From assembly GCA_946885765.1 (NCBI GenBank), contig CAMPHD010000031.1, positions 1 to 16,111 of the forward strand: a DNA stretch of 16,111 nucleotides, given 5' to 3'. Under the pieces are notes generated by a model, which did no database searches, was not told where the DNA came from, and worked only from the letters and a program-made list of their open reading frames with translations. The position numbers were made by a program, and so were the translations under genes. The stretch is from an uncultured Thalassospira sp. (GTDB taxonomy: Bacteria; Pseudomonadota; Alphaproteobacteria; Rhodospirillales_A; Thalassospiraceae). Positions 1-7,759 of the stretch are shown here, piece after piece (within the stretch, counting starts at the first letter, position 1; every line of letters starts with the position of its first letter).

Positions 1-153
1 TCTGGTCGTCTATGCGTCGACTGAATGGCAATATTGACCAAATTGGTGGTGTCGGTTGCAGACGGATTTGGTTATACAGGGGCAAGAAACCGGGTTGCGC
101 AGCACCACCCTGTGCGGCCTGTTGACATTCACCAAAGCATGAAGGACGCACAG

Positions 154-510
154 ATGGCCAAGTACTGGGTTATCGGGGGCACCTATCAGGATACCGGTTT
201 TGACAAGCCGATCGGCGAAGAAACCAAAGTCGGTCCGTTTGGCAGCTTCGAAGACGCGGAAAAAGAATGGTCCAAGATGGCCTGGCAGTCGGTTGACGAC
301 GCCAATTCGCGTTACCGTATCGAACGTCTCGAAGAATACTGGGTTGTCGGTGGCGAATACGAAACCACCGATTTCGAAAAGCCGGTAGGCGGCGAAGAAG
401 AACGCCATGGTCCGTTCGCAACCTTCAAAGATGCCGAAAAGGCATGGTCGAAACTGGCTTGGCAGTACGTTGATAACTGCAACTGCCGTTATCGCGTCGT
501 TGAAGGCTAG
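154..510 (+). CDS. Tandem-duplicated DUF4170 protein (118 aa)
   Basis: Small, soluble, acidic protein made of two copies of one unit. Unit 1 covers residues 4-56 and unit 2 residues 62-115. Both follow the pattern YWV(I/V)GG.Y...F(D/E)KP(I/V)G, then GPF..F.DAEK.WSK(M/L)AWQ.VD and a final RYR. This resembles DUF4170, a small alphaproteobacterial family of unknown function that as I recall normally has one unit. I chose the ATG at 154 because GAAGGA (141-146) lies 7 bases upstream and the YWV motif begins directly after it. The in-frame ATG at 139 would add MKDAQ, and the reading frame stays open back to 25, but those residues do not look like the family. Unit 2 ends with two cysteines (N-C-N-C) that unit 1 lacks. 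There are no membrane segments or signal peptide. The function is unknown. Confidence 0.85.
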   Translation: MAKYWVIGGTYQDTGFDKPIGEETKVGPFGSFEDAEKEWSKMAWQSVDDANSRYRIERLEEYWVVGGEYETTDFEKPVGGEEERHGPFATFKDAEKAWSKLAWQYVDNCNCRYRVVEG

Positions 511-527
511 ACCAGAACCGATCTGAT

Positions 528-1283
528 ATGTTTTCTTTTTCTGATGCGCAGGCAATTACCGATCCGGTTTTGCGCACACAGACCGAAAACCATCCACGCG
601 CGCAGGAAATCCTGCGCGCGTTTTTATATCCCTATGCGGCACCAGATCACGATTTCCTGTTTGTAAATGGTGCGGTTTTGCCTCTTGCACCGGATGGCAT
701 GATGGACGCGATCCGGGGGCGAACACCGGTTTTGGCTGTCGGATCAAATCGCGCACCGGTTCAACTGGCCCGGAAATTCGCAGCCCCCCGCCATCTTGAT
801 CCGGTTCCGGTCACTGTCGGCTGGATGGATCATCACGATATCGTTTATTCCGCGCATATGACCGGCTATGGCGCGATCCCGGCAACATTGGCCCCGTCAC
901 CCGGAACCGGTGTGCAGGTTGCCGTGACGTGGCTGAGTTCGGTGCAACTGACCCATATGCACGCAACGGAATCCGTTCCCGATCATTACCAGCACCAGCA
1001 GATTGACGGAAAAAACCTGCATCTTGATTGCGGGGTGCCGGTTGATCTGATCGGCAGCTATCAGTCGACTGCCGGGCATGTCTTTGATGCGAATGATATC
1101 TTTGCCCTTGCTGGGATCGCGGCGACGCAGCGCCGTTTCAAACCTGTGACCCAGTGGGAAATGATCGCACATATCGCAATGCGTGCGGGGCAACCGATGC
1201 ATCCGGATTTCGTGCTTTGGTTGACTGATAATATTGTAATGAGAAAAAAACTGGCCGGGCGCTATTTAAAATCCGGGGGCTGA
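528..1283 (+). CDS. Gamma-glutamylcyclotransferase-like protein of unknown function (251 aa)
   Basis: Conserved-looking soluble protein. Residues 68-84 carry VLAVGSN followed by AP.QLARKF, resembling the (Y/V)GSN glycine loop of the gamma-glutamylcyclotransferase/AIG2-like fold. Further on come GYGAIPATL (113-121), a hydrophobic VAVTWL strand (131-136) and an MHATE segment (144-148), whose Glu148 could be the acid/base residue of that fold. The family assignment rests on these motifs only, and the substrate is unknown. The start lies 17 bases after the DUF4170 stop with no clear Shine-Dalgarno, so it may be translated by coupling or begin further in. The N-terminal 65 residues contain a strong hairpin at the DNA level (separate entry). 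No membrane segment or signal peptide is seen. Confidence 0.65.
   Translation: MFSFSDAQAITDPVLRTQTENHPRAQEILRAFLYPYAAPDHDFLFVNGAVLPLAPDGMMDAIRGRTPVLAVGSNRAPVQLARKFAAPRHLDPVPVTVGWMDHHDIVYSAHMTGYGAIPATLAPSPGTGVQVAVTWLSSVQLTHMHATESVPDHYQHQQIDGKNLHLDCGVPVDLIGSYQSTAGHVFDANDIFALAGIAATQRRFKPVTQWEMIAHIAMRAGQPMHPDFVLWLTDNIVMRKKLAGRYLKSGG
597..626 (+). terminator. Terminator-like hairpin inside the GGCT-like gene
   Basis: Perfect GC-rich stem: CGCGCGCAGGA (597-607) pairs with TCCTGCGCGCG (610-620) and is followed by TTTTT (621-625). This is the classic form of an intrinsic terminator for the + strand. It lies 87 bases after the DUF4170 stop, so it could end that transcript. It also lies in the coding sequence of the next gene (residues 24-33), where translating ribosomes could melt it. 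Confidence 0.5.
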
Positions 1284-1599
1284 TCCCATATCGGAATTAG
1301 CGTTCTATTATAATGTTGTTTTGCATCGATAATTTTGTAACCATTTGAAACTGTTTTGATTTGGCGTATGGTTTTTGAGGGGGAGGCAACCAAAGGTCAA
1401 AAATGACCAGAACCATTGCAATCGATTTGTTTCGCAATATCTGGTTGTATAGGTCATAGAATAATTTCGGTGTTCGGGGACAGAAAGCGCATCGAAATCG
1501 GGGAAGTCACGCAATCCTTGGGGGATTAACTGGCGCAATTTTCATTGCAGCCAGCGCTGCTGCGTTATGTGGCGGTGCTCATTTCATCGGGAGAATGGA
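1284..1599. other. 316-base gap: leader and promoter region of the chemotaxis receptor
   Basis: No convincing gene is visible here. The region is more AT-rich than its surroundings, which suits a promoter zone. A TATAAT box lies at 1309-1314 but has no good -35 hexamer 17 bases upstream. A small palindrome, GGTCA-AAAA-TGACC (1395-1408), could be a regulator site. TTGCATCGAT (near 1321) and TTGCAATCGAT (near 1417) form an imperfect repeat about 96 bases apart. No sigma-54 or sigma-28 box was convincing. Confidence 0.5.
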
Positions 1600-3297
1600 A
1601 TGTTTAATGCGCGGTCTGACGATGCCCATATCGTGGAAGCGATCAAGAAGTCACAGGGGACTATCGAGTTTACGCTTGATGGCAAAATACTGGATGCAAA
1701 CGGCAATTTTCTGAACCTGATGGGCTATGACCTCTCAGAAGTTCGCGGCAAACATCACAGCATGTTTGTTGATGAAGAATACGCCCGGAGTTCTGAATAC
1801 AAGGATTTCTGGGAAAAACTGCGTGCGGGTAAATTCTTTACCGCCGAATTCCAGCGATTTGGCAAGAATGGCAAGGAAGTCTGGATACAGGCAACCTATA
1901 ACCCGGTGCTTAATCATCGCGGTGTTCCTTACAAGGTTTTCAAGGTCGCAACAGATATCACCGATCGTAAACTGAGATCGGTCGATTATGCCGGACAGGT
2001 CGATGCCATCGGAAAATCCCAGGCAGTGATCGAATTTGCCATGGATGGTACGATCCTGAAGGCCAATGAAAACTTCCTTTCTGCGATGGGATATGAGTTG
2101 CCCGAGGTGCAGGGCAAACATCACCGGATGTTTGTTTCACCCGAATTTGCCCAAAGCCGCGAATATGCCGATTTCTGGGCCAGGTTGCGCGACGGCAAAT
2201 ATATGTCTGCCGAATATCAGCGGTTTGGAAAGAACGGCAAGGAAGTCTGGATACAGGCGAGTGATAATCCGATCATGGATATGTCCGGGCGCCCGTTCAA
2301 AGTTGTAAAATACGCGACCGATATCACAGCCGAAAAAATACAAAGAGCCGATTTCGCGGGGCAGATCAATGCCATCGGTAAATCGCAGGCGGTTATCTCG
2401 TTTGAAATGGACGGCACGATCATTGATGCCAATGACAATTTCCTGAATGCAATGGGTTATTCCCGCGAGGAGGTCAAAGGAAAGCATCACAGTATGTTTG
2501 TCGATCCGGCTTATGCCAAAAGTGACAAATATCGTGATTTCTGGGCGGCCCTTGGACAGGGGAAATATCAGGCCGCGGAATTCAAACGCTTTGGCAAGGG
2601 TGGCAAAGAAATCTGGATTCAGGCCAGCTATAATCCGGTGACAGATATGAACGGTCGACCGTTCAAGGTGGTCAAATATGCTACCGACATCACCAAACAG
2701 GTTCAGACCCGTATCACGGCCGAAGAACTTGCAGAAGGATCAAGCGCAAGTGCCGAAGCCGTCGCCAGCGCATCCGAGGAAATGCTGTCAGCCATTCAGG
2801 AAATCAGCGAAAGCATGCAGCGTTCCCAGATTGCCGTGACGGACATTGTTTCAAAAATCCAGATGGCCGATGAAATTCGTGGGGAACTGGAAACAACATC
2901 CGAAGCGATGACCGGCGTGGTGCAGATCATCCGTGATCTGGCTGAACAGGTAAACCTGCTGGCCCTGAATGCAACGATCGAGGCCGCGCGCGCCGGTGAT
3001 GCGGGCAAGGGCTTTGCCGTGGTCGCGGGGGAGGTGAAAAACCTTGCAACCCAGACGGCCAAGGCAACCGATCAGATTGAAGTCCAGATCGGCTCGATGT
3101 TAAGCATCACCAAACGTGTCGTCAGTTCGACACAGCAAATTTCAACATCCGCCAACGAGGTCAGCGATTACGTCAATGCCGTGGCTTCGGCCGTGGAAGA
3201 ACAAACCAGCGTGACACAGGATATTTCAAAGAATATCCAGTTCGTCTTCACCGGCATCAGCGAACTGAATGACTGCGTGAAACAGATCGCAAGCTGA
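1600..3297 (+). CDS. Soluble methyl-accepting chemotaxis protein with three PAS domains (565 aa)
   Basis: Cytoplasmic chemotaxis receptor. It would sense an internal signal through its PAS domains and pass it to CheA/CheW through the coiled-coil signalling hairpin. Three PAS units of exactly 122 residues follow each other: A-I-x-K-S-Q starts at 14, 136 and 258. Each contains a GKHH..FV segment, an E(F/Y).RFGK.GKE(V/I)WIQA segment and an ending ATDIT. The signalling domain (about 375-565) carries the MCP tip [18 protein letters not shown] (449-466). There is no transmembrane segment, no HAMP domain and no C-terminal CheR pentapeptide. The start at 1600 has GGGAGA 5 bases upstream; the in-frame ATG at 1567 lacks this. 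The layout resembles BdlA or Aer-2-type soluble receptors. The PAS cofactor (heme, FAD or none) cannot be read from the sequence. It stands alone, with no che genes nearby. Confidence 0.93.
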   Translation: MFNARSDDAHIVEAIKKSQGTIEFTLDGKILDANGNFLNLMGYDLSEVRGKHHSMFVDEEYARSSEYKDFWEKLRAGKFFTAEFQRFGKNGKEVWIQATYNPVLNHRGVPYKVFKVATDITDRKLRSVDYAGQVDAIGKSQAVIEFAMDGTILKANENFLSAMGYELPEVQGKHHRMFVSPEFAQSREYADFWARLRDGKYMSAEYQRFGKNGKEVWIQASDNPIMDMSGRPFKVVKYATDITAEKIQRADFAGQINAIGKSQAVISFEMDGTIIDANDNFLNAMGYSREEVKGKHHSMFVDPAYAKSDKYRDFWAALGQGKYQAAEFKRFGKGGKEIWIQASYNPVTDMNGRPFKVVKYATDITKQVQTRITAEELAEGSSASAEAVASASEEMLSAIQEISESMQRSQIAVTDIVSKIQMADEIRGELETTSEAMTGVVQIIRDLAEQVNLLALNATIEAARAGDAGKGFAVVAGEVKNLATQTAKATDQIEVQIGSMLSITKRVVSSTQQISTSANEVSDYVNAVASAVEEQTSVTQDISKNIQFVFTGISELNDCVKQIAS

Positions 3298-3299
3298 CC

Positions 3300-4013
3300 C
3301 TAATTCTCCCGGTCTGGCAAAAGCTGCCAGACCCGGGTGAATTTGTTTTCAACATCCTCGACCGCAACATCCACCGGTACGTCATAGGTTTCAAGTTCGT
3401 CGATATTGCGTGTCGGGGCATATGTCCGGCCCGGATCGGCAAGGATCACACGTGTACCAAGTCGTGCCTCGCCCATCAGCCATTGCAAAACCGCATTGGC
3501 CATTTGCTGCTGGTAGCAGACATCACCGGCAAAAATCACATCCCAGCGCCGTGTTGCTGATTGCGTCCCGACAAAGTTTTCGGTCGTGGTTTCAAATGCA
3601 ACGCCATTGCGTTCGGCGTTCAGACGCGTGGCTGTAATCGCCACCGGATCAATATCGTTTGCCAGAATGCTATCTGCACCGGCCATGACACATGCAATCG
3701 CCTGCATACCGCCACCGCACGCAAAATCCAGAACCTTTTTACCGCGCACCATTTCCGGATGATCAAGGATATATCGCGTAATCGCCTGTCCACCCGGCCA
3801 CGCAAATGCCCAATAGGGCGGCGGGATATCCAGCACACCAAGAATATCCTCGGTTGCCTGCCAAAGTGGCGTGATATGGGTGGCCAGATACATTTCGATC
3901 TCGGGAGCCAATGGCACCCGTGCCGGTACGGTAAAGGTATCGATCAGATCGGCAAAACGCGGATCGTCGACTTCGGGAACCAGCGCATCGGCGAAAACAT
4001 TTTCGGTCATCAT
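3300..4013 (-). CDS. METTL20-like class I SAM-dependent protein methyltransferase (237 aa)
   Basis: Rossmann-fold methyltransferase. Motif I is V-L-D-F-A-C-G-G-G (94-102), the acidic ribose-binding loop is NDIDP (119-123) and a GDVCY motif occupies the substrate side (163-167). PPPYWAFAWPGGQA (64-77) just before motif I is typical of the METTL20/ETFBKMT group. The characterised Agrobacterium member of that group trimethylates lysines of the beta subunit of electron-transfer flavoprotein and of ribosomal protein L7/L12. By analogy this is probably a protein-lysine methyltransferase, although such genes are often labelled L11 or nicotinamide methyltransferase. The start codon is one of two adjacent ATGs with only a weak Shine-Dalgarno. 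It lies 34 bases downstream of the antiporter gene and is probably cotranscribed with it. Its stop is 2 bases from the stop of the convergent chemotaxis receptor. Confidence 0.8.
   Translation of the reverse strand: MMTENVFADALVPEVDDPRFADLIDTFTVPARVPLAPEIEMYLATHITPLWQATEDILGVLDIPPPYWAFAWPGGQAITRYILDHPEMVRGKKVLDFACGGGMQAIACVMAGADSILANDIDPVAITATRLNAERNGVAFETTTENFVGTQSATRRWDVIFAGDVCYQQQMANAVLQWLMGEARLGTRVILADPGRTYAPTRNIDELETYDVPVDVAVEDVENKFTRVWQLLPDREN
3308..3349 (+). terminator. Probable terminator of the chemotaxis receptor, inside the convergent gene
   Basis: GGTCTGGCA (3311-3319) pairs perfectly with TGCCAGACC (3325-3333) around a 5-base loop. Three more C-G pairs outside a one-base bulge (3308-3310 with 3335-3337) extend the stem, and TGAATTTGTTTT follows. 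It begins 11 bases after the receptor stop. It also codes for the last residues of the methyltransferase on the other strand, where no T-run follows, so it should act on + strand transcripts only. Confidence 0.6.
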
Positions 4014-4047
4014 GGGCCCATATCAGGGTGAATTTGATTGCCGGGGC

Positions 4048-5892
4048 TTACTTGCTTTGTGCCTCGGGTGCAAGCGAAGTCGCTTCCGGGTTCTCCTCGG
4101 TCTTCCGGCTATCCTGGGCAGTGCGACCAAGATAGAGCAGAATGTCACGCGGCTTTGCCTTTGGAATGTCCGGCCCCATATGAATCTGCGCCCCGCGGAC
4201 AAGGGCAATGACCGGTGGTTCACTCCCCTGCAGGGCGATAAATTCATCCCAGCCGAATTCTTCGGTCAGACGGGTTTGCCGAATTTCGGCCCCGTGCCGG
4301 AAATCCTCCCGGATGTCGTCGGTTGTTATCGGCTCGGAAAACAGTGGCAGCCCGCCAAGTGTCTGGCTATGGCGTTTGGGGTCTTCGGGTGATCCGTGCA
4401 TGCCGGTTTGGAAAACAGACCGGCGGCCAAACTCCGGCGCGAAATCGGTACAGACCAGCGTGTTATAGGCATCGTTGTCCGTGGTCGCGATCAGCTTGCC
4501 AAGCGAGGAAGTATCAAGGTGATGTTCGAAAACTTCCGAAAGAACTTCCCCGTAATAGGTCTGCAATCCGGTCTCGCGCGCCATCCGCATGCTGTGCCAG
4601 CGGCTGTCGGCAACCACCACCGGAATGTCAAGCTCGACCAGACGCCGGGCAAGATCAATCGTCCAGCGGTGTGCGCCAACAATCAGAACGCCGGGTGGTC
4701 CTTTGACGGCCAGATCAAGCTGGCGCGCCATCGGTCGGATCGAAAAGCCGTGTAACACCACGGTCGAAAATACCATTGCAAAGGCAAGCGGGATCAAAAG
4801 CGCCCCGTCGGCATAGCCAAGTTCGACAAGCTCGGTCCCAAACAGCCCGGAAACCGCGACCGCCACAATCCCGCGCGGCGCAATCCAGCCGACCAGAAGC
4901 CGTTCTTTCCAGGTCACTTTTGAAAATGCCAGCGATCCGATCACCGAAACCGGTCGCACGACAAACAGCATCGCCAGAACAAAAAGCCCATGCCCCCATG
5001 TCAGTTCGGCAATCATCGACCATTCAAGCGTCGCAGTCAGGATGATGAACACGCTGGAAACCAGAATGACGGTAAGGGTTTCCTTGAACCGGCGGATTTC
5101 ATCAATCGCCATCAGATGGGCATTGCCAATCGTCAGGCCCAGCACCGTTACGGCCAGCAATCCGCTTTCTTCCTGAATTTCATTGGCCCCGGCAAAGCAG
5201 GTCAGAAGCACACCAAGGACAAGCGGGGCTTTCAGGAATTCCGGGATCCAGCCACGTTTGAAAATCTGAACCGTCCCCAAGCCAAACGCCAACCCGATCA
5301 GGATCGCCAACAGAATGTTGATCGCCAGATGACCGACTGCCGCGCCAAAGCCGCTGCCATGCTGACTGGCGGCAATGACTTCATAGGCCAGCACCGCAAA
5401 CAGCGCCCCGATCGGGTCATTAACGATGCCTTCCCATTTCAGAAGCGTGGCCGGGCGTCTGGACAATCGCGCGTGACGCAACAGCGGTGCAATCACCGTC
5501 GGGCCTGTCACGATCATGATCCCGCCAAACAGGGCCGCCACCGGCCATGAAAGATCGGCCAGATAATGCGCCGCACCGGCACCCAGCAACCATGCAAGAA
5601 GCGGGGCAATCGTCGTCAGGCGGATCACGCCGCTGACACTATGCGTCAGTTCCCGGAAATCAAGCGCAAGCCCGCCTTCAAACAGGATCACCGCAACGGC
5701 CACAGCCACAAGCGGTTGCAACAGGGGCCCAAAATCATTGACCGGATCGATCAGGTCGGTTCCCGGTCCCAGCAACAGCCCGACAATCGACAGCAACACA
5801 ATCGCCGGAATACCGGCCCGCCATGCAAACCATTGCGCCCCGACACCCGCAAGGATCAATCCGGCAATCATCAGGGCAAGCGGTGCGATCAT
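4048..5892 (-). CDS. CPA1-family cation:proton antiporter with C-terminal TrkA-N-like domain (614 aa)
   Basis: Inner-membrane Na+(or K+)/H+ antiporter. Residues 1 to about 390 form some 12-13 hydrophobic segments. Family signatures are LFEGGL (70-75), TGPTVIAPLL (129-138) and EGIVNDPIGA (154-163), whose Asn158-Asp159 pair is the expected ion-binding site of electroneutral CPA1 exchangers. IAPRGIVAVAVS (337-348) is the conserved arginine helix. After the membrane part, residues 401-496 start with GVLIVGAHRW, a dinucleotide-binding-like glycine loop, continue through VVVADS and look like a divergent TrkA-N/RCK domain. About 120 further residues and a loose Glu-rich tail follow. The tail suggests gating by a nucleotide or metabolite (inference). 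AAGG lies about 6 bases before the ATG. The gene follows ubiA by 54 bases. NhaP-type or KefC-like exchange are alternatives, and the transported ion is not settled. Confidence 0.88.
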   Translation of the reverse strand: MIAPLALMIAGLILAGVGAQWFAWRAGIPAIVLLSIVGLLLGPGTDLIDPVNDFGPLLQPLVAVAVAVILFEGGLALDFRELTHSVSGVIRLTTIAPLLAWLLGAGAAHYLADLSWPVAALFGGIMIVTGPTVIAPLLRHARLSRRPATLLKWEGIVNDPIGALFAVLAYEVIAASQHGSGFGAAVGHLAINILLAILIGLAFGLGTVQIFKRGWIPEFLKAPLVLGVLLTCFAGANEIQEESGLLAVTVLGLTIGNAHLMAIDEIRRFKETLTVILVSSVFIILTATLEWSMIAELTWGHGLFVLAMLFVVRPVSVIGSLAFSKVTWKERLLVGWIAPRGIVAVAVSGLFGTELVELGYADGALLIPLAFAMVFSTVVLHGFSIRPMARQLDLAVKGPPGVLIVGAHRWTIDLARRLVELDIPVVVADSRWHSMRMARETGLQTYYGEVLSEVFEHHLDTSSLGKLIATTDNDAYNTLVCTDFAPEFGRRSVFQTGMHGSPEDPKRHSQTLGGLPLFSEPITTDDIREDFRHGAEIRQTRLTEEFGWDEFIALQGSEPPVIALVRGAQIHMGPDIPKAKPRDILLYLGRTAQDSRKTEENPEATSLAPEAQSK

Positions 5893-5946
5893 GGACGGCC
5901 TTTCGATAATGGTACAGGTGAAGGATAAATCAGCCCATATGTGGGT

Positions 5947-6885
5947 CTAAATTCCGGTGCCGACCAGATTGGCAATGATGATTGCCGCCAATACCAGCAA
6001 TCCGAAATCGCGGTTTGATTTGAACCGGCGCAGGCAGTTTGCGGCATCGTCAAGTTTCACGGTGGCAATCTGCCACGCCAGATGCAGGCACGCCAGCGCC
6101 AGAAGCGGGAAATAAACCCAGTGCAGCCCGGCCAGCATACCCGAAACACCCAGTAAAAGGGTCGTCACGGTATAAAATCCCATCGCCCATTGCGGTGTCG
6201 CATCCCCCAGCCGAAGGGCCAGTGACTTCAGGCCGATCTTCGCATCGTCATCCTTGTCCTGATGGGCATATATGGTGTCGTAACCAAGCGTCCAGAAGAA
6301 GCCCGCGACATACATCGCAACCGCTGCCGGGGCGACGGTGCCGGTGACTGCCGCCCAGCCGACAAGCGCCCCCCAGTTGAATGTCAGCCCCAGAACCGCC
6401 TGCGGCCAATAGGTGATGCGCTTCATGAACGGATAGGTGATGACAAGCGGCAGGGAACAGATGCCAACAATAATCGCCTCGACCCGGAACTGCACCAGTA
6501 CGGCAAGCCCGATCAGAAGCAGCAGGCCCAGAAATGCAATTGCCTGCCATACCTTGACCTGACCGCTGGGGATCGGGCGGGTTGCCGTGCGTTCGACCCT
6601 GCCGTCAAAATTACGATCCGCCAGATCGTTGACCACGCAACCGGCCCCGCGCATGATCAGGGCACCAATGGCAAAATAGATCATCATCAATAGGCTGGGT
6701 GCGCCGTCGCTTGCCATGGCGGTTGACCACCAGCAAGGCAAAAGCAGAAGCCACGTGCCAATCGGACGGTCAAGTCGTGCCAGCTTCAGATAAGGCCGAC
6801 TGGCCAACGGCGCGAACCGGTCGATCCAGCTATCGGCTGGCATATCGTTCTTCGTGTTCTGTATCGGCTGGTTGACCTGTGACAT
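5947..6885 (-). CDS. ubiA: 4-hydroxybenzoate polyprenyltransferase UbiA (312 aa)
   Basis: Inner-membrane prenyltransferase that attaches the polyprenyl tail to 4-hydroxybenzoate, the second step of ubiquinone synthesis. Both Mg2+/diphosphate-binding aspartate motifs are intact: NDLADRNFD (86-94) and YDTIYAHQDKDDD (202-214). The DRPIGTWLLLLPCWWS segment (39-54) is typical of UbiA rather than of heme O or chlorophyll synthases. About eight to nine hydrophobic segments follow. I place the start at the ATG at 6885 (MSQVNQ), with AGG 7 bases upstream. The frame runs open to an ATG at 6945, which would add 20 unlikely residues and nearly touch the divergent rsmE start. Downstream genes lie close on the same strand (antiporter, methyltransferase). 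GlpD, further along the window, passes electrons to the ubiquinone this enzyme helps make. Confidence 0.95.
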   Translation of the reverse strand: MSQVNQPIQNTKNDMPADSWIDRFAPLASRPYLKLARLDRPIGTWLLLLPCWWSTAMASDGAPSLLMMIYFAIGALIMRGAGCVVNDLADRNFDGRVERTATRPIPSGQVKVWQAIAFLGLLLLIGLAVLVQFRVEAIIVGICSLPLVITYPFMKRITYWPQAVLGLTFNWGALVGWAAVTGTVAPAAVAMYVAGFFWTLGYDTIYAHQDKDDDAKIGLKSLALRLGDATPQWAMGFYTVTTLLLGVSGMLAGLHWVYFPLLALACLHLAWQIATVKLDDAANCLRRFKSNRDFGLLVLAAIIIANLVGTGI

Positions 6886-6947
6886 AATTGGCCTATGTAA
6901 CTCTTTAACAAACTGAACTTCGCCGCATAACCGGCCTGGGGACATAT
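6886..6947. promoter_or_regulatory. Divergent promoter region between ubiA and rsmE
   Basis: This 62-base gap separates the chosen ubiA start and the rsmE start and should contain or border both promoters. It holds the rsmE Shine-Dalgarno GGGGA (6938-6942). I see no convincing -35/-10 pair, so this entry rests on gene orientation. Confidence 0.45.
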
Positions 6948-7748
6948 ATGACAGACGACGCCACCCGCGCCCGGCAACGCCTATTCGTTTCCGATCCTAT
7001 CACGCCAGGATGCGAGATCGAACTCGCACCTGAACAGTCTCATTACCTTGAACATGTGATGCGCCTCAAGCCCGGAACGCCAATCAAGATATTTAATGGT
7101 CTTGATGGTGAATGGTTGGCGACCATCGATCACCTTCGGAAAAAGAAGGGCACGGTGACTGCCGAACGGCAATTGCGTGACCAGATTGTTGAACGCGGCC
7201 CGATCCTGGCTTTTGCCCCGATCAAAAAGCAGCGCCTTGATTTTCTGATCGAAAAGTCGGTCGAAATGGGGGTTGGTACGCTGCAACCGATTGTGACGGC
7301 GCATGGCATTACCGACAAGGTGCGCCTTGATCGTTTGCAGGCCCAGGTGATCGAGGCCGCCGAACAGTGCGAACGCCTCAGCGTGCCGGAAATTGCCCCA
7401 CCGGTAAAATTGCTTGATTGGCTCGCGGACTGGCCGGAAAACCGGCATTTATTGTTCTGTGACGAGACGGGATCAGGCTCACCAATTGGTGAAGTGCTAA
7501 GTCAGCTATTGGCAAAGGGCGCTGGCTCGGCTATCGACAACGACAATGTTGTTAACCATGCAATCGTGATTGGACCCGAAGGCGGCTTTAGCGCCGACGA
7601 AATTGAACGCATCCGCAAACAGCCTTTTGCAACGCCTGTAAGCCTTGGTCCGCGCATCTTGCGGGCCGAAACCGCGGCAATTGCTGCTTTGTCAGTGTTT
7701 CAGGATCGCGTCGGCGACTGGTCGATACCTCCGGTCACGAGAGATTAG
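6948..7748 (+). CDS. rsmE: 16S rRNA (uracil1498-N3)-methyltransferase RsmE (266 aa)
   Basis: SPOUT-class, SAM-dependent enzyme that methylates N3 of U1498 in helix 44 of 16S rRNA in the assembled 30S subunit. The N-terminal PUA-like domain (about 10-75) contains [10 protein letters not shown]. The trefoil-knot domain carries the two hallmark SAM-binding loops near the C-terminus, [10 protein letters not shown] and [34 protein letters not shown] opens the catalytic domain in the usual way; quoted in parts, it contains KKQRLD and EKSVEMGV. The length suits the family (240-270 aa), with a small Asn/Asp-rich insertion near residues 196-203. GGGGA precedes the ATG at 6948. The gshA start follows 11 bases after the stop, so the two are probably cotranscribed. 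Confidence 0.95.
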   Translation: MTDDATRARQRLFVSDPITPGCEIELAPEQSHYLEHVMRLKPGTPIKIFNGLDGEWLATIDHLRKKKGTVTAERQLRDQIVERGPILAFAPIKKQRLDFLIEKSVEMGVGTLQPIVTAHGITDKVRLDRLQAQVIEAAEQCERLSVPEIAPPVKLLDWLADWPENRHLLFCDETGSGSPIGEVLSQLLAKGAGSAIDNDNVVNHAIVIGPEGGFSADEIERIRKQPFATPVSLGPRILRAETAAIAALSVFQDRVGDWSIPPVTRD

Positions 7749-7759
7749 GGGAAGCCCTT

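Noticed and set aside
1..24. Possible last codons of an upstream gene, ending in TGA at 22-24
   Set aside because: Only seven codons are visible; they cannot be recognised or told apart from chance.
1308..1538. Minus-strand 76-codon open frame in the leader of the chemoreceptor
   Set aside because: No ribosome site, low-complexity composition and no recognisable motif; it covers AT-rich promoter DNA.
1636..2724. Repeat array such as CRISPR in the receptor gene
   Set aside because: The repeats are 366 bases long, in frame and encode PAS domains; they are protein domain duplications.
4990..5928. Long plus-strand open frames opposite the antiporter gene
   Set aside because: The Gln/Arg/Asn-rich translations mirror the hydrophobic codons of the membrane protein; they are typical antisense shadows.
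5931..5942. CCCATATGTGGG palindrome between ubiA and the antiporter gene
   Set aside because: Only four pairs with no T-run on the minus strand; likely chance.
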